From contig JAGYLV010000003.1 in NCBI GenBank assembly GCA_018400875.1, forward strand, positions 1 through 64,000: a stretch of 64,000 nt of DNA, given 5' to 3'. How positions within the stretch are numbered: the stretch's first letter is position 1; every line of letters begins with the position of its first letter. The stretch comes from a bacterium. Its GTDB lineage: Bacteria > Bacillota_I > Bacilli_A > Izemoplasmatales > Izemoplasmataceae. This document shows positions 42,401 to 54,220 of this stretch, piece by piece. A model generated the notes under the pieces. The model made no database searches and was not told where the DNA came from. It saw only the letters and a list, made by a program, of their open reading frames with translations. A program made the translations under genes and the position numbers.

Positions 42401-43228
42401 ATGCCACCGGGTGCGAATGAAATTGTGCATGTATTCATTGTCCAAAAACGCAAAATATCCGAAGGCGATAAAATGGCTGGACGCCACGGGAATAAAGGGG
42501 TTATTTCAAAAATCCTGCCCATCGAAGATATGCCATATCTGCCGGATGGAACTCCGGTTGACATCATGTTAAACCCGCTGGGGGTTCCGTCCCGGATGAA
42601 CATTGGCCAAGTTTTAGAAATTCACCTTGGCATGGCTGCGAAACGCTTAGGCGTCCATGTCGCGACCCCGGTTTTTGATGGCGTTCAAAGCGATGACTTA
42701 GAAGCCATCTTACAAGAAGCCGGCATGCAAGCCACCGGTAAAACGCCGCTTTATTCCGGTCAAACCGGTGAAAAATACGACAACGATGTATCGGTCGGCG
42801 TCATGTACATGATTAAACTTGACCACATGGTGGATGATAAACTTCATGCCCGTTCGGTCGGTCCATACACCTTAGTGACCCAGCAACCCATGGGTGGTAA
42901 AGCCCAAAATGGGGGTCAACGTTTTGGAGAGATGGAAGTTTGGGCCCTTGGCGCTTACGGAGCGGCGTATACCTTACAAGAGATGCTCACGGTTAAAAGT
43001 GATGACATCATCGGCCGTAATAAAGTCTTTAGAGCCATTGTGGATGGGAAATCCATTCCCGCCCCAAGCTTGCCTGAATCGTTCCGTGTCTTGACGCGTG
43101 AATTACAATCGCTGGGTATTTCGGTGGAACTGATTAACCGGGCGACCGGAATTAACGAAGCGAATAAATCCTTGGTGGAAGACACCGGATTAGAAAACTA
43201 TATTGACAAATACGGCTTCAACGCTTAG
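39473..43228 (+). CDS. rpoB: RNA polymerase beta subunit (GTG start)
   Basis: Canonical start [26 protein letters not shown]...[22 protein letters not shown] before GTG 39473. Confidence 0.97.
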   Translation: MGYKLIQYGKKRERRDYSRVKMNIDLPNLIDVQTDSFDWFVTEGLQELFEDISPIENFTGDLELYFSGFEFADEKHTIRQAKDKELTYAKPLYVNVKLVNNQTGEIQERKIFMGDFPFMTDRASFVINGSERVIVSQIVRSAGVFYSVDIDKKTLSRRYLGQIIPNRGAWLEFEMDAKNNLYVKLDRSKKIPLTTLLRALNLNDSGVVRELFTPSESLDQTYEKDTTHSPQEAILEVYSKLRQGETATIDGAMNFFVSRLYDGKRYELAGVGRYKVNKKLDVLTHVKGKILAQDIKDGKGKVVFEKGTVITWDIIDKLSQNRAWMRRALPGVLSADLEYDFAVQKKLLDANSYLKYLSGSEKMEMIRTQNYPTPKEAFKGFLKKEGVSEKAYTDKEGKIKVQEAKDALEETLNNPELKLDIAEVEVLEIMHQNDQDEMVTLKVIGNNSEETREHIVASDIVASISYYLNLFEGFGRLDDIDHLGNRRLRLIGELLKNQFRIGLSKLEKNVKDRMSTKDIDDVTPKDLINIRPLTSSLKEFFGSSQLSQFMSQTNPLDEITHKRRISALGPGGLTRDRAGFEVRDVHYSHYGRICPIETPEGQNIGLINSLATYVRVNKFGFMETPYLKVEDVTVKGVNKKRITDEMVYMSADEEENFTIGQANMIVDDEGFIVEDQVVARYYGETNLVPQAEVEYLDVSPKQIVSVSTASIPFLEHDDANRALMGANMQRQAIPLLKPSAPLVGTGIEFKAAQDSGSAIVAKQAGTVDYVDAKLVVIRRGNKKDRYDLTKFERSNQGTNLTQRPIVQKGDKVEVGDIIADGPSMDQGEMALGQNVVVAFMTWNGYNYEDAVIMSERLVKEDVYTSIHIEKYDVEARDTKLGKEEITREIPNVGEEGRRFLDDRGIIIPGAEVKEGDILVGKVTPKGQTEPTPEDRLLLAIFGEKSREVRDTSLKVPHGGGGIVQSVKYFSRADGDEMPPGANEIVHVFIVQKRKISEGDKMAGRHGNKGVISKILPIEDMPYLPDGTPVDIMLNPLGVPSRMNIGQVLEIHLGMAAKRLGVHVATPVFDGVQSDDLEAILQEAGMQATGKTPLYSGQTGEKYDNDVSVGVMYMIKLDHMVDDKLHARSVGPYTLVTQQPMGGKAQNGGQRFGEMEVWALGAYGAAYTLQEMLTVKSDDIIGRNKVFRAIVDGKSIPAPSLPESFRVLTRELQSLGISVELINRATGINEANKSLVEDTGLENYIDKYGFNA

Positions 43229-43239
43229 GAGATGATGCT

Positions 43240-46200
43240 ATGAGCCAAAAATTCTCGCATTATAAAATCCGAATCGCTTCCCCGGAAGAAATGCTTAATT
43301 GGTCATTCGGCGAAGTCGAAAAACACGAAACGATTAACTACCGGACCTTAAAACCTGAACGCAAAGGCCTCTTCTGTGAGGAAATCTTTGGCCCGACCAA
43401 AGATTACCAATGCGCCTGTAACAATAAATCCAAACGCTCCAGCCAATCGGGGAAAAAATGTCCGATTTGTGGGGTTGAAATCACGGAATCTAAAGTTCGC
43501 CGTGAACGCATGGGTCATATCAAACTGGCCGCGCCTGTGGTTCATACGTGGTTTTTAAGAAATTCTCCATCCCGCATTGCGACCCTTCTCGATCTCAAAA
43601 GCAAAGACTTAGAAGAAGTGGTTTACTATGCGTCTTATATTGTGGTGGATAAAGGCGATACGGATCTGCAAAACATGCAGATTTTATCGGAAGCGAAATA
43701 CACCGAAAAACATTTAGAATATGGCAATCGTTTCAGAGCTTTAAGTGGCGCTGAAGCGGTTAAAACACTCCTCAAAAAAATCGATTTAGAAGATGAGGCT
43801 TACCGGCTCCGTAAAGAACTTCCAACGGCGTCAAAACAAAAACGCGATAAAATTCTTAAGCGTTTAGAAATCATCGAAGCCTTCTATAAATCCGATAACA
43901 AACCCGAGTGGATGGTCATGGATATCTTACCGGTCATTCCCCCGGAACTGCGGCCTATGGTCCAACTGGATGGCGGTCGTTTTGCGACCACCGACCTCAA
44001 CGATTTATACCGGAGAATTTTGAACCGCAACAACCGTTTAAAACGTCAGTTGGAACAAAAAGCCCCCGATCTCATTACGAAAAACGAAAAACGGATGCTT
44101 CAAGAAGCCGTGGATGCGCTGATTGATAACTCTAAACGCGGCCGTAAAGTCGTCGTCGAGAAAAACCGTCCGTTAAAATCACTCTCTGATATGCTGCGAG
44201 GTAAACAAGGTCGTTTCCGTCAAAACTTACTCGGTAAACGGGTCGATTATTCCGGCCGAAGCGTCATCGTCGTGGGACCTGACTTGGAAATGTACCAATG
44301 CGGACTCCCCAAAGAGATGGCATTATCACTGTTTAAACCCTTTGTCATCCGCGAACTCATGACGCGTGACATCACTTCAAACATTAAAAGTGCGAAAGCG
44401 CTCATTGACCGCCAAGACGGAAAAGTCTGGAATGTCTTAGAAGATGTCATTAGAGAACATCCCGTCTTACTCAACCGGGCGCCCACCTTGCACCGGTTAG
44501 GCATTCAAGCCTTTGAACCCAAACTCGTTGAAGGAAAAGCCATTCGCTTACACCCCTTAGTCACCACCGCCTTCAACGCGGATTTTGATGGGGATCAAAT
44601 GGCGGTTCACGTGCCCCTTTCTGAAGAAGCGCAAGCGGAAGCTCGGGTATTGATGCTCGCCTCGAATAACATCTTGAACCCGAAAGATGGAAAACCGGTT
44701 GTCACCCCTTCTCAGGATATGGTGTTAGGAAACTATTACCTCACCTTAGAAAGATCGCATGAAAAAGGCCAAGGCAAAGTATTCAAAGATTCAAAAGAAG
44801 CCTTGCTTGCCTTTGACAATCAAGAAATATCCCTGCATGCGGTCATTGCCATTAAAGCGTCGTCCTTAGGAAACGCACCACTCACTGAAGAGCAACGTCA
44901 AGGCTATTTAATGACGACGGTAGGGAAATTGATTTTCAATGAAATCTTACCGCGTTCATTCCCATACATTAACGAACCAACGCTTGAAAACTTAGAACTT
45001 AATACACCGGAAAATCACTTCTTGCCGAAAGGTTCAAACATTCCCGAAATCATTCATGCGAATGCTGATTTTTCGGCGAAAACTGAAGCGCTCAAACGCC
45101 TGAAAGCGGGCGGTGCCGATGATTCAGAGATTAGCCGGTTAGAAAAAGAAATTAAAGCCCTCGAGAAAAAAGGGGCGCGTCACCTCTTAGACCCTTTCAG
45201 AAAACGCTTCTTAGCCCTCGTCATTTCCCGCGTATTTGAAGATTTCAAAATCAACGAAACATCGAAGATGCTTGATAAGATGAAAAACCTCGGCTTCAAA
45301 TATTCAACCTATGCGGGGATCACCGTCAGTGCCTATGACGTTATGCCTTACAGTCATAAAGACGAAGTTATCGGAGCCGCATCGGGCCAAGTGGATAAAA
45401 TCCAAATGATGTTTGATCAAGGCTTACTCACCGATAAAGAACGCCGTGGGTTGGTCATCAAAGAATGGGAAAAAGCCAAAAACCGCATTCAGCAAGGTTT
45501 GAAAGACGAACTCACGAATGAAAACCACATCAACATGATGTCCGATTCTGGGGCTCGGGGGAATATTTCTAACTTTACCCAGCTGGCTGGGATGCGTGGG
45601 TTGATGAGTAAACCATCCGGTGAAACCATCGAACTTCCGATTAAAGCATCCTTCCGCGAAGGGCTTACGATGTCTGAATTCTTTATCTCGACCCATGGGG
45701 CGCGAAAAGGATCGACCGATACCGCCTTAAAAACCGCGGATTCAGGCTACTTAACCAGACGTCTTGTCGACGTCTCACAAGACATCGTCATCACGGAAGA
45801 TGATTGCCAGACCAATCGTGGCGTGGTCGTTAAAGATATATTCGATAATGATGGCAAAGTCATTGTGACGTTATCGGACCGTCTGATTGGCCGGTATTCG
45901 CAAGAAACGGTGGCGGATCCTAAAACGGGTGAAGTGCTCGTTGAAAAAGATGGCTACATCACCGAAGAAATCGCCCGTACCATCGAAAAAGCGGCGGTTG
46001 AAACCGTTAAAATTCGCTCCGTCCTAACCTGCCATGCGGACCACGGCGTGTGTGAAAAATGTTACGGCCGTAACTTAGCCACCGGGAATAAAGTGGAAGT
46101 CGGCGAGAGTGTCGGCTACATTGCCGCACAATCGATTGGTGAACCGGGAACTCAGCTCACCATGCGTACATTCCATACCGGCGGGGTTGCTGGGGCAGAT

Positions 46201-47016
46201 ATTACCCAAGGGCTTCCAAGGATTCAAGAACTCTTTGAAGCCAGAACCCCGAAAGGGAAAGCCATCATCGCTGAAAGTTTTGGCGTCATTACCGAAATTG
46301 AACGCATCGATGAGCGGTATAAAATCACCCTCAAAGGCGATTTAAAACCATCCGAAAAAGACCCGTCCTTCTACCAATACGAAACCAACAGTGGGGTCAC
46401 ATTAAAAGTCTCCGAAGGCGATCACGTCATTGCGGGCCAACAACTCACTGAAGGGTCGATTGATCCGAAACAACTCCTTAAAGTCACAGACGCAGAAACC
46501 GTCCAACAATACATTTTGGGCGAGGTTCAAAAGGTTTACCGGGCGCAAGGCGTGGAAATCTCTGATAAGCACATTGAAGTCATCGTCCATCAAATGATGC
46601 AAAAGGTCAATATCATTGTCTCCGGCGATACCGAGTTACTCCCGGGCGCGCAAGTCTCCCTTCGCCAGTTTAAAAAAGCGAACGAAGCGGTCATGGCCGA
46701 ACGGAAAAATCCGGCGATTGCCAGACCCGTCTTACTGGGGATCACACGCTCGAGTTTACGCAGTGAATCCTTCTTATCGGCGGCTTCCTTCCAAGAAACC
46801 ACACGCGTCCTTACCGATGCGGCGATTCGCGGAAAAGTCGATGATTTAGTCGGTCTTAAAGAAAACGTCATCATCGGGGGATTAATTCCTGCGGGAACGG
46901 GGATTTTATCCCATTCGTTCTTCGATTACGAAAAGCCTGAAGTCGATGAAGATGATTTTGAAGGCGATCCCTTATTCGAAGATTCCAGTGAAGCTCCAGT
47001 GATGGAAGTAAAATAA
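43240..47016 (+). CDS. rpoC: RNA polymerase beta' subunit
   Basis: [27 protein letters not shown]; zinc CACNNK...CPICGVE. Confidence 0.98.
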   Translation: MSQKFSHYKIRIASPEEMLNWSFGEVEKHETINYRTLKPERKGLFCEEIFGPTKDYQCACNNKSKRSSQSGKKCPICGVEITESKVRRERMGHIKLAAPVVHTWFLRNSPSRIATLLDLKSKDLEEVVYYASYIVVDKGDTDLQNMQILSEAKYTEKHLEYGNRFRALSGAEAVKTLLKKIDLEDEAYRLRKELPTASKQKRDKILKRLEIIEAFYKSDNKPEWMVMDILPVIPPELRPMVQLDGGRFATTDLNDLYRRILNRNNRLKRQLEQKAPDLITKNEKRMLQEAVDALIDNSKRGRKVVVEKNRPLKSLSDMLRGKQGRFRQNLLGKRVDYSGRSVIVVGPDLEMYQCGLPKEMALSLFKPFVIRELMTRDITSNIKSAKALIDRQDGKVWNVLEDVIREHPVLLNRAPTLHRLGIQAFEPKLVEGKAIRLHPLVTTAFNADFDGDQMAVHVPLSEEAQAEARVLMLASNNILNPKDGKPVVTPSQDMVLGNYYLTLERSHEKGQGKVFKDSKEALLAFDNQEISLHAVIAIKASSLGNAPLTEEQRQGYLMTTVGKLIFNEILPRSFPYINEPTLENLELNTPENHFLPKGSNIPEIIHANADFSAKTEALKRLKAGGADDSEISRLEKEIKALEKKGARHLLDPFRKRFLALVISRVFEDFKINETSKMLDKMKNLGFKYSTYAGITVSAYDVMPYSHKDEVIGAASGQVDKIQMMFDQGLLTDKERRGLVIKEWEKAKNRIQQGLKDELTNENHINMMSDSGARGNISNFTQLAGMRGLMSKPSGETIELPIKASFREGLTMSEFFISTHGARKGSTDTALKTADSGYLTRRLVDVSQDIVITEDDCQTNRGVVVKDIFDNDGKVIVTLSDRLIGRYSQETVADPKTGEVLVEKDGYITEEIARTIEKAAVETVKIRSVLTCHADHGVCEKCYGRNLATGNKVEVGESVGYIAAQSIGEPGTQLTMRTFHTGGVAGADITQGLPRIQELFEARTPKGKAIIAESFGVITEIERIDERYKITLKGDLKPSEKDPSFYQYETNSGVTLKVSEGDHVIAGQQLTEGSIDPKQLLKVTDAETVQQYILGEVQKVYRAQGVEISDKHIEVIVHQMMQKVNIIVSGDTELLPGAQVSLRQFKKANEAVMAERKNPAIARPVLLGITRSSLRSESFLSAASFQETTRVLTDAAIRGKVDDLVGLKENVIIGGLIPAGTGILSHSFFDYEKPEVDEDDFEGDPLFEDSSEAPVMEVK

Positions 47017-47028
47017 CCAGATAATTGC

Positions 47029-47057
47029 TTGACAATGGCGCATATGTTTTCTATAAT
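47029..47057 (+). promoter_or_regulatory. promoter of str operon (rpsL)
   Basis: TTGACA - 17 nt - TATAAT. Confidence 0.9.
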
Positions 47058-47152
47058 CATATTCGCGTGTAAAACAGTTGGGTCTTCTTGACCCCTGTTT
47101 TCATCCCCGTTTTGATACACACGGAACTGTTGTAAGAAAGGAGGAACCAACG

Positions 47153-47563
47153 ATGCCTACCATTAACCAACTCGTAAGAAAAGGAAGAGTGTCCAAAGGC
47201 AAGAAAAGTAAATCGCCGAGTTTAAACATTGGATTCAACTCTTTAAAGCGTGAATACACCACCACCATGAGTCCTCAAAAACGCGGCGTTTGTACGCGTG
47301 TGGCGACCATGACACCGAAGAAACCAAACTCAGCGTTAAGAAAGTATGCTCGGGTGCGCTTAACCAATGGCGTAGAAGTCACCGCTTACATTCCTGGCAT
47401 TGGCCATCAACTGCAAGAACACAGCGTTGTGCTGATTCGTGGCGGTCGGGTCAAAGACTTACCAGGGGTTCGTTATCACATCGTCCGTGGAACATTAGAT
47501 ACCACCGGTGTGAACGATCGTAAACAAGGAAGAAGTAAATACGGAACGAAGAAAAACGCGTAA
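47153..47563 (+). CDS. rpsL: 30S ribosomal protein S12
   Basis: [32 protein letters not shown]. Confidence 0.98.
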   Translation: MPTINQLVRKGRVSKGKKSKSPSLNIGFNSLKREYTTTMSPQKRGVCTRVATMTPKKPNSALRKYARVRLTNGVEVTAYIPGIGHQLQEHSVVLIRGGRVKDLPGVRYHIVRGTLDTTGVNDRKQGRSKYGTKKNA

Positions 47564-47591
47564 TTAAACGCTAGAAAAGGAGGAGCAAAAA

Positions 47592-48062
47592 ATGCCTCGT
47601 AAAGGTCATATTGCTAAAAGAGACGTCCTCCCCGATCCGATGTATGATTCCAAATTGGTGACCAAACTCATCAATAACATCATGCTCGGTGGGAAAAAAG
47701 GAACGGCTCAAAACATTTTATACAATGCATTTAAAAAAGTTGAAGAAACCGTGAATAAACCCCCCTTATCAGTGTTTGAAGAAGCGCTGGATAATATCAT
47801 GCCAACCTTTGAAGTGAGAGCCCGCCGCATCGGGGGCCAAAACTATCAAGTTCCTGTGGAAGTCAGAGAAGAACGTCGTTACACCTTAGGACTTCGTTGG
47901 CTCACGCAATACGCACGTTTGAGAAATGAAAAAACGATGGAAGAACGCCTGGCCAAAGAAATTATGGACGCCGCCAATGGCGTGGGCGCTGCCGTGAAAA
48001 AACGTGAAGATATGCACCGGATGGCGGACGCTAACAAAGCCTTCGCACATTATCGCTGGTAA
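47592..48062 (+). CDS. rpsG: 30S ribosomal protein S7
   Basis: [31 protein letters not shown]. Confidence 0.98.
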   Translation: MPRKGHIAKRDVLPDPMYDSKLVTKLINNIMLGGKKGTAQNILYNAFKKVEETVNKPPLSVFEEALDNIMPTFEVRARRIGGQNYQVPVEVREERRYTLGLRWLTQYARLRNEKTMEERLAKEIMDAANGVGAAVKKREDMHRMADANKAFAHYRW

Positions 48063-48076
48063 GAAAGGAGATACGT

Positions 48077-50152
48077 ATGCCTCGTAAGTACAGCTTAGAT
48101 AAGACCCGTAATATTGGCATCATGGCCCATATCGATGCGGGTAAAACCACCACCACTGAACGTATTCTCTTTCATACTGGACGGATTCACAAAATTGGTG
48201 AAACCCACGATGGCGCATCCCAAATGGACTGGATGGCGCAAGAACAAGAACGCGGAATCACCATCACATCAGCAGCAACGACCGCCTTTTGGAAAGAACA
48301 CCGCGTCAATATCATCGATACTCCAGGTCACGTGGACTTCACCGTTGAAGTGTCACGGTCTTTAAGAGTCTTAGATGGTTCAGTTGCTGTCCTTGATGCC
48401 CAAGCGGGGGTTGAGCCACAAACTGAAACCGTGTGGCGTCAAGCCACTGAATATAAAGTCCCCCGAATTGTCTTTGTCAATAAGATGGACAAAACCGGTG
48501 CGGATTATGCCTACTCACTTTCCAGTATCGAAGAACGCTTAGGCGTCAAAGCCGCAGCGATTCAATGGCCCATTGGGGCGGAAAATGATTTCAATGGCAT
48601 CATCGACCTCGTCGAAATGAAAGCCTATCATTACGACGGTGGACCCGATGAAGTCCCGACTGAAATTGACATTCCTGCGGATCTCAAAGAAACCGTAGAA
48701 GCCCGCCGGGAAACCCTCATTGAAGTGGTTAGTGAGTTCGATGATGAACTCATGATGATCTATCTTGAAGGCGAAACCATCAGTAACGAACAACTGAAAA
48801 AAGCGATTCGGAATGCGACTTTATCGGTCGAATTCTTCCCCGTCCTGTGCGGGAGTGCTTATAAAAATACGGGCGTTAAGATGATGCTGGATGCGGTCAT
48901 TGATTACTTACCAGCGCCGACTGACGTGGCTGAAATCAAAGGCTTGATGAAAGACGGCGAAGAAGTCGCGCTGGAAGTGAAAGACGAAGCGAAATTTGCC
49001 GCGTTAGCCTTCAAAGTTGCCACCGATCCCTTCGTCGGACGCCTCACCTTCTTCAGGGTATATTCAGGTGTCTTACAAAAAGGGTCCTATATCATCAACA
49101 CCACCAAAGGTAAAAAAGAACGGATTGGCCGACTCTTACAGATGCACGCCAATCACCGAGAAGAGATTGATGAAGTCTACGCGGGTGATATTGCCGCGGC
49201 GGTCGGGTTAAAAGATACGACGACCGGCGATACGTTAGCCAATGAAAAATACAACATCATCTTAGAAAAAATGGTCTTCCCAGAACCCGTCATCAGCGTC
49301 GCGATTGAACCGAAATCACGCGGCGATCAAGATAAGATGGGGGTAGCCTTACAAAAACTCGCGGAAGAAGATCCGACCTTTAGAACCTACACCGATGAAG
49401 AAACGGGTCAAACCATCATCGCGGGGATGGGTGAGCTTCACTTAGACATCATTGTCGACCGGATGAAACGTGAATTCAAAGTCGAAGCCAATGTCGGTGC
49501 ACCGCAAGTATCCTACCGTGAAACCTTCACTCAAGAAGCCGAAGTGGAAGGGAAGTTTGTCCGTCAAAGTGGGGGTCGTGGTCAGTATGGACACGTCTGG
49601 ATCAAATTCGAACCCAACCCCAACGAAGGCTATGCCTTTGTGGATAAGATTGTCGGTGGGGTGGTTCCGAGAGAATACATCCCCGTCGTCGATAAAGGAC
49701 TTCAAGAATCGATGGAATCCGGTATCTTAGCCGGGTACCCCATGATCGATGTTAAAGCGACGCTTTATGATGGGTCTTACCATGACGTCGACTCGTCAGA
49801 AATCGCCTTTAAAGTGGCCGCTGGTTTAGCGTTAAGAAAAGCCAAAGACCAATGTAAAGCGATTCTCTTAGAACCCATCATGAGTGTGACCGCCATCACC
49901 CCCGAAGACTATATTGGAAACGTCATTGGCGATTTAACCGCCCGTCGCGGAAAAATTGAGTCGCAAAGTAAGCGCACCAATGCCCAAGAAGTCGTCGCCA
50001 AAGTACCCCTTTCAGAAATGTTTGGGTACGCCACATCGTTACGGTCGAACACCCAAGGACGTGGTAACTACAACATGCAATTTTCGCACTACGAACCCGC
50101 ACCGAAATCCATCGCTGAAGAAATTATTGAAAAGCGCTCGGTTAGGGATTAA
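48077..50152 (+). CDS. fusA: elongation factor G
   Basis: [42 protein letters not shown]. Confidence 0.98.
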   Translation: MPRKYSLDKTRNIGIMAHIDAGKTTTTERILFHTGRIHKIGETHDGASQMDWMAQEQERGITITSAATTAFWKEHRVNIIDTPGHVDFTVEVSRSLRVLDGSVAVLDAQAGVEPQTETVWRQATEYKVPRIVFVNKMDKTGADYAYSLSSIEERLGVKAAAIQWPIGAENDFNGIIDLVEMKAYHYDGGPDEVPTEIDIPADLKETVEARRETLIEVVSEFDDELMMIYLEGETISNEQLKKAIRNATLSVEFFPVLCGSAYKNTGVKMMLDAVIDYLPAPTDVAEIKGLMKDGEEVALEVKDEAKFAALAFKVATDPFVGRLTFFRVYSGVLQKGSYIINTTKGKKERIGRLLQMHANHREEIDEVYAGDIAAAVGLKDTTTGDTLANEKYNIILEKMVFPEPVISVAIEPKSRGDQDKMGVALQKLAEEDPTFRTYTDEETGQTIIAGMGELHLDIIVDRMKREFKVEANVGAPQVSYRETFTQEAEVEGKFVRQSGGRGQYGHVWIKFEPNPNEGYAFVDKIVGGVVPREYIPVVDKGLQESMESGILAGYPMIDVKATLYDGSYHDVDSSEIAFKVAAGLALRKAKDQCKAILLEPIMSVTAITPEDYIGNVIGDLTARRGKIESQSKRTNAQEVVAKVPLSEMFGYATSLRSNTQGRGNYNMQFSHYEPAPKSIAEEIIEKRSVRD

Positions 50153-50154
50153 GC

Positions 50155-50183
50155 TTGCATTCCAATAGTGAATGCGGTAAAAT
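50155..50183 (+). promoter_or_regulatory. possible separate tuf promoter
   Basis: TTGCAT - 17 nt - TAAAAT. Confidence 0.5.
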
Positions 50184-50215
50184 ATTTTTGATTGTAATCA
50201 AGGAGGAAAAATCAA

Positions 50216-51406
50216 ATGGGAAAAGCTAAATTTGAACGGACTAAAATCCATTTAAATGTCGGAACAATTGGTCACGTTGACCACGGTAAAACTACACTTA
50301 CTGCAGCCATTGCTACTACGCTCCACAAACGTGGGGTTGGGGAAACTTCAGCCGCAACGTTTGACTCGATTGACAATGCACCAGAAGAAAAAGAACGGGG
50401 TATTACCATCAATACCTCACACATTGAATATTCCACTGACAAGCGTCACTATGCGCATGTCGACTGCCCAGGTCATGCGGACTACGTTAAAAACATGATC
50501 ACTGGGGCCGCCCAAATGGACGGTGCCATCCTCGTTGTATCGGCCGCCGATGGACCGATGCCACAAACGCGTGAACACATCTTACTCTCCCGCCAAGTTG
50601 GGGTACCTAAACTCGTTGTTTTCTTAAACAAAGTGGACATGGTGGATGATGAAGAACTCTTAGAACTCGTCGAAATGGAAGTCCGTGACTTACTCAGTGA
50701 GTACGATTTCCCAGGCGATGACATTCCTGTCATTAAAGGATCCGCGTTAAAAGCCTTAGAAGGCGTTGAAAAATACGAAGATTCAGTCTTAGAACTCATG
50801 CAATATGTCGATGATTACTTTGACGATCCAGTTCGCGAAACCGACAAACCATTCTTAATGCCTGTGGAAGATGTCTTCTCCATCACAGGCCGTGGTACCG
50901 TCGCAACGGGTCGTGTGGACCGCGGAACCGTGAAAGTCCAAGACGAAGTTGAAATCGTCGGAATCAAAGCAACTCGTAAGTCCGTGGTGACTGGGGTTGA
51001 AATGTTCCGTAAACTCTTAGACCAAGCCGAAGCGGGCGACAACGTCGGAATCTTACTCCGCGGGGTTGACCGGGAAGACATTCAACGCGGTCAAGTCGTT
51101 TCCAAACCCGGAAGCGTGACGCCGCATACGAAATTCCGCGGTGAAGTCTACATTCTTTCTAAAGATGAAGGCGGCCGTCATACGGCTTTCTTCTCCAACT
51201 ACCGTCCTCAGTTTTACTTCCGTACAACGGACGTAACGGGCGTCATTGAACTTCCTTCAGGCGTCGAAATGGTTATGCCTGGCGATAACGTTGAGATGAC
51301 CGTTGAACTCATCCACCCCATCGCGTTAGAACAAGGAACGAAATTCTCCATCCGTGAAGGTGGCCGTACTGTTGGTGCGGGCGTCGTCGCAGAAATTATT
51401 GAATAA
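50216..51406 (+). CDS. tuf: elongation factor Tu
   Basis: [42 protein letters not shown]. Confidence 0.98.
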   Translation: MGKAKFERTKIHLNVGTIGHVDHGKTTLTAAIATTLHKRGVGETSAATFDSIDNAPEEKERGITINTSHIEYSTDKRHYAHVDCPGHADYVKNMITGAAQMDGAILVVSAADGPMPQTREHILLSRQVGVPKLVVFLNKVDMVDDEELLELVEMEVRDLLSEYDFPGDDIPVIKGSALKALEGVEKYEDSVLELMQYVDDYFDDPVRETDKPFLMPVEDVFSITGRGTVATGRVDRGTVKVQDEVEIVGIKATRKSVVTGVEMFRKLLDQAEAGDNVGILLRGVDREDIQRGQVVSKPGSVTPHTKFRGEVYILSKDEGGRHTAFFSNYRPQFYFRTTDVTGVIELPSGVEMVMPGDNVEMTVELIHPIALEQGTKFSIREGGRTVGAGVVAEIIE

Positions 51407-51418
51407 TTAACGGTTTAC

Positions 51419-51448
51419 AAGGAGTGCTCTTAAGCACTCCTTTTTTTA
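51419..51448 (+). terminator. Rho-independent terminator after tuf
   Basis: AAGGAGTGCT CTTA AGCACTCCTTTTTTT. Confidence 0.9.
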
Positions 51449-51502
51449 TGCGCGCCTTTTTTAAAGGCCCTTAAACGTGTATAATAAATTGTGAGGTAAA
51501 CG

Positions 51503-52258
51503 ATGATTGATACGCATGTACATATCAATGTTTCACCGCTTTTTGAAGAGGCTGATGCCGTGATTCAATCGGCTCAATCGGCGGGTGTTACAGACTTTTT
51601 AGTGGTTGGTTTTGACCACGAAACCATACCGCGTGCGATCCACTTAGCCGACCGGTATGATTCAGTAAAAATCGCCCTCGGATTTCATCCGACCATCGCG
51701 CACACGTTAAAAGGTGATGATTACAAGATGCTTGAAGAGGCTTTAACCCATCCATCGGTGCGTGCCCTCGGTGAAATTGGCCTGGATTTACATTGGCAAA
51801 AAGACACGTTAGACGTGCAAATTGAGCATCTACACCGACAACTTAAAATGGCTCAAGATAAAAATCTTCCCGTGGTGATTCACATGCGGGATGCGACCGA
51901 AAAAACCTATGACGTATTAAAACAATATGCGCCCTTAAAAGGGGTGATGCATTGTTATTCAGGACCTCTTGAAATGCTGCCAGCCTTTTTAGATTTAGGC
52001 ATGCATATTGGCCTCGATGGTCCGGTCACTTTTAAAAATGCGAAAACCCCCAAAGCCGTCGCGAAGGAAGTTCCAATCGATCGCTTACTCTTAGAAACGG
52101 ATGCACCGTATTTAGCGCCCCATCCTCACCGCGGTCAAACCAATACCCCTTCTTACTTACCGCTCATTGCGGAGGAAATTGCGCGGCTCAAAGCGCTTCC
52201 ACTTGCGGAAGTCTTAAATGCAACCACCCATAATGCGCAGGCATTATTTGATTTATAA
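51503..52258 (+). CDS. tatD: TatD family hydrolase
   Basis: MIDTHVHIN; LGEIGLDLHW; VIHMRDA; LLLETDAPYLAP. Confidence 0.94.
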   Translation: MIDTHVHINVSPLFEEADAVIQSAQSAGVTDFLVVGFDHETIPRAIHLADRYDSVKIALGFHPTIAHTLKGDDYKMLEEALTHPSVRALGEIGLDLHWQKDTLDVQIEHLHRQLKMAQDKNLPVVIHMRDATEKTYDVLKQYAPLKGVMHCYSGPLEMLPAFLDLGMHIGLDGPVTFKNAKTPKAVAKEVPIDRLLLETDAPYLAPHPHRGQTNTPSYLPLIAEEIARLKALPLAEVLNATTHNAQALFDL

Positions 52259-52275
52259 CATTCAAGGAGGCTTTC

Positions 52276-53094
52276 ATGATTCAAGTCATTAAACAACGTC
52301 ATTCCGTCCGGACATTTGAGAAAAAAGAAATCCCCTTAGACGATGAAAAAGTCATTCAAAAAATCGTCCAAGAAAGCATGAATGAACCGACCCCTTTTGG
52401 CACGCCCGTCAAACTGTATTTTTTAAGAAACAAAGACGCCCACTCTCCCGAAAGTAAAAAAGTTGGGATGTATGGGTACGTCAAGCACGTCCCCGCGTAT
52501 CTAACGGGATCCACACTAAATACCAAAGAAGGGCTTCTCGATTTTGGGTTTGTCTTCGAAAAAGCCATTTTAGAACTCGTCAAACGGGGCTTTGGAACCG
52601 TTTGGTTATCCGGAGATTTTGATAACGAAGACTTAGAAAACTTTGCCCGCGAGGGCCACGTCGTGCCGGTCATGGCCCCTGTGGGCTATCCGGGGTATAA
52701 ACAAAGCCTGAAAGAACGGTTCTTGCGCATGAAACAAGAAGCGTCAGACCGGAAAAAACACGAAGAATTATTCGGACTTCAAGATTTTGACACGCCGTTA
52801 GAAAAAAGTCATCCCTACTATGATGTCTTGGAGTTAGTGCGTTTAGCCCCATCCGCACTGAATAAACAACCATGGCGTATTTTAGTGGATGGCGACCATT
52901 TTCATCTATACTTAAAACGGACCGAAAAATTCCCCGCGCAAGTCGCCGACTCTGAAATGATTAACATGGGCATTGCCATGCGCCATATCATGATCGGTTT
53001 AGCCGCGATGAATCATACCGGAACCATCCAAGTGGATGACGCCGCCATGAGACCTGAAGGTCTTGAATACGTCGCATCCATTCACGTCAACTAA
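52276..53094 (+). CDS. nitroreductase family protein, TM1586-like two-lobe
   Basis: IKQRHSVRTFEKKEIP; RLAPSALNKQPWRI; MGIAMRHIMIGL. Confidence 0.8.
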   Translation: MIQVIKQRHSVRTFEKKEIPLDDEKVIQKIVQESMNEPTPFGTPVKLYFLRNKDAHSPESKKVGMYGYVKHVPAYLTGSTLNTKEGLLDFGFVFEKAILELVKRGFGTVWLSGDFDNEDLENFAREGHVVPVMAPVGYPGYKQSLKERFLRMKQEASDRKKHEELFGLQDFDTPLEKSHPYYDVLELVRLAPSALNKQPWRILVDGDHFHLYLKRTEKFPAQVADSEMINMGIAMRHIMIGLAAMNHTGTIQVDDAAMRPEGLEYVASIHVN

Positions 53095-53105
53095 GCGAGG
53101 CATCT

Positions 53106-54209
53106 ATGAGTTTAACTGCAGGAATCGTCGGTTTACCTAACGTGGGTAAATCGACGCTTTTTAACGCCATCACTAAAGCGAGTATCTTAGCCGCTAATTA
53201 TCCGTTTGCGACGATTGAACCCAACGTTGGGACGGTCTTAGTGCCTGATCCACGTCTGGATACACTCACGGCGATGGTCAACCCGAAAAAAAAGGTCCCC
53301 ACAACCTTTGAATTTACCGATATCGCCGGTCTTGTGAAAGGGGCCTCCAAAGGTGAGGGGCTTGGCAACCAATTTTTATCCCACATCCGGGCGGTCGATG
53401 CGATTATTCACGTAATTCGCGCGTTTGATGATGATAACGTGACCCATGTGGATGGGTCGGTCGATCCCATTCGTGATCTGAAAACCATTCAACTTGAACT
53501 CATTCTGGCCGATTTAGAACTGGTCAGTACGCGGCTTCCGAAAGTGGAGAAAAAGGCGTCGTTAAAAGTCGATGAAGACGCGGTGGCGGAATTTAAATTG
53601 CTCTCACAAGTCAAAACCTTGTTGGAAGATGAAACCCCCATTCGTACGCATGATTTTTCCGCGGATGACATGAAACGTCTCAAGGGCTTTGGGCTTTTAA
53701 CCAGTAAACCGATGCTTTATGTGCTCAATGTCTCAGAAGATCAACTCAAAGCATTAGACTCGTTAGAATCGTATCAATCATTAAAAGCCTTCGCAGAAAG
53801 CGAAAACGCCGATCTTACGGCGCTTTCAGCGCAACTGGAAAGTGAACTCATTGGCTTTGATGACGATGAAAAAATTGAGATGTTAGAAGCGTTAGGGCTC
53901 GCTCAAAGCGGCCTCGATGCCCTCATCCAAAAAAGCTACCATGTGTTAAAACTCCGGACGTTTTTCACCGCCGGTGAACCGGAAGTAAGGGCCTGGACCT
54001 TTAAAGAAGGCATGACGGCCCGTCATTGCGCTGGGGTGATCCATTCTGATTTTGAAAAAGGTTTTATCCGCGCTGAAACGGTGAGCTATGATGACTTTGT
54101 GGCTCACGGGGGCGCCCAAGGCGCCAAAGAAAAAGGATTATACCGCTTAGAAGGCAAAGAATACTTGGTCCAAGACGGTGATATTTTACTGTTTCGGTTC
54201 AACGTATAA
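53106..54209 (+). CDS. ychF: ribosome-binding ATPase YchF
   Basis: GIVGLPNVGKSTLFNAIT; NYPFATIEPNVGTV; C-terminal TGS-like domain. Confidence 0.97.
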   Translation: MSLTAGIVGLPNVGKSTLFNAITKASILAANYPFATIEPNVGTVLVPDPRLDTLTAMVNPKKKVPTTFEFTDIAGLVKGASKGEGLGNQFLSHIRAVDAIIHVIRAFDDDNVTHVDGSVDPIRDLKTIQLELILADLELVSTRLPKVEKKASLKVDEDAVAEFKLLSQVKTLLEDETPIRTHDFSADDMKRLKGFGLLTSKPMLYVLNVSEDQLKALDSLESYQSLKAFAESENADLTALSAQLESELIGFDDDEKIEMLEALGLAQSGLDALIQKSYHVLKLRTFFTAGEPEVRAWTFKEGMTARHCAGVIHSDFEKGFIRAETVSYDDFVAHGGAQGAKEKGLYRLEGKEYLVQDGDILLFRFNV

Positions 54210-54220
54210 CAGGAGGGTTT

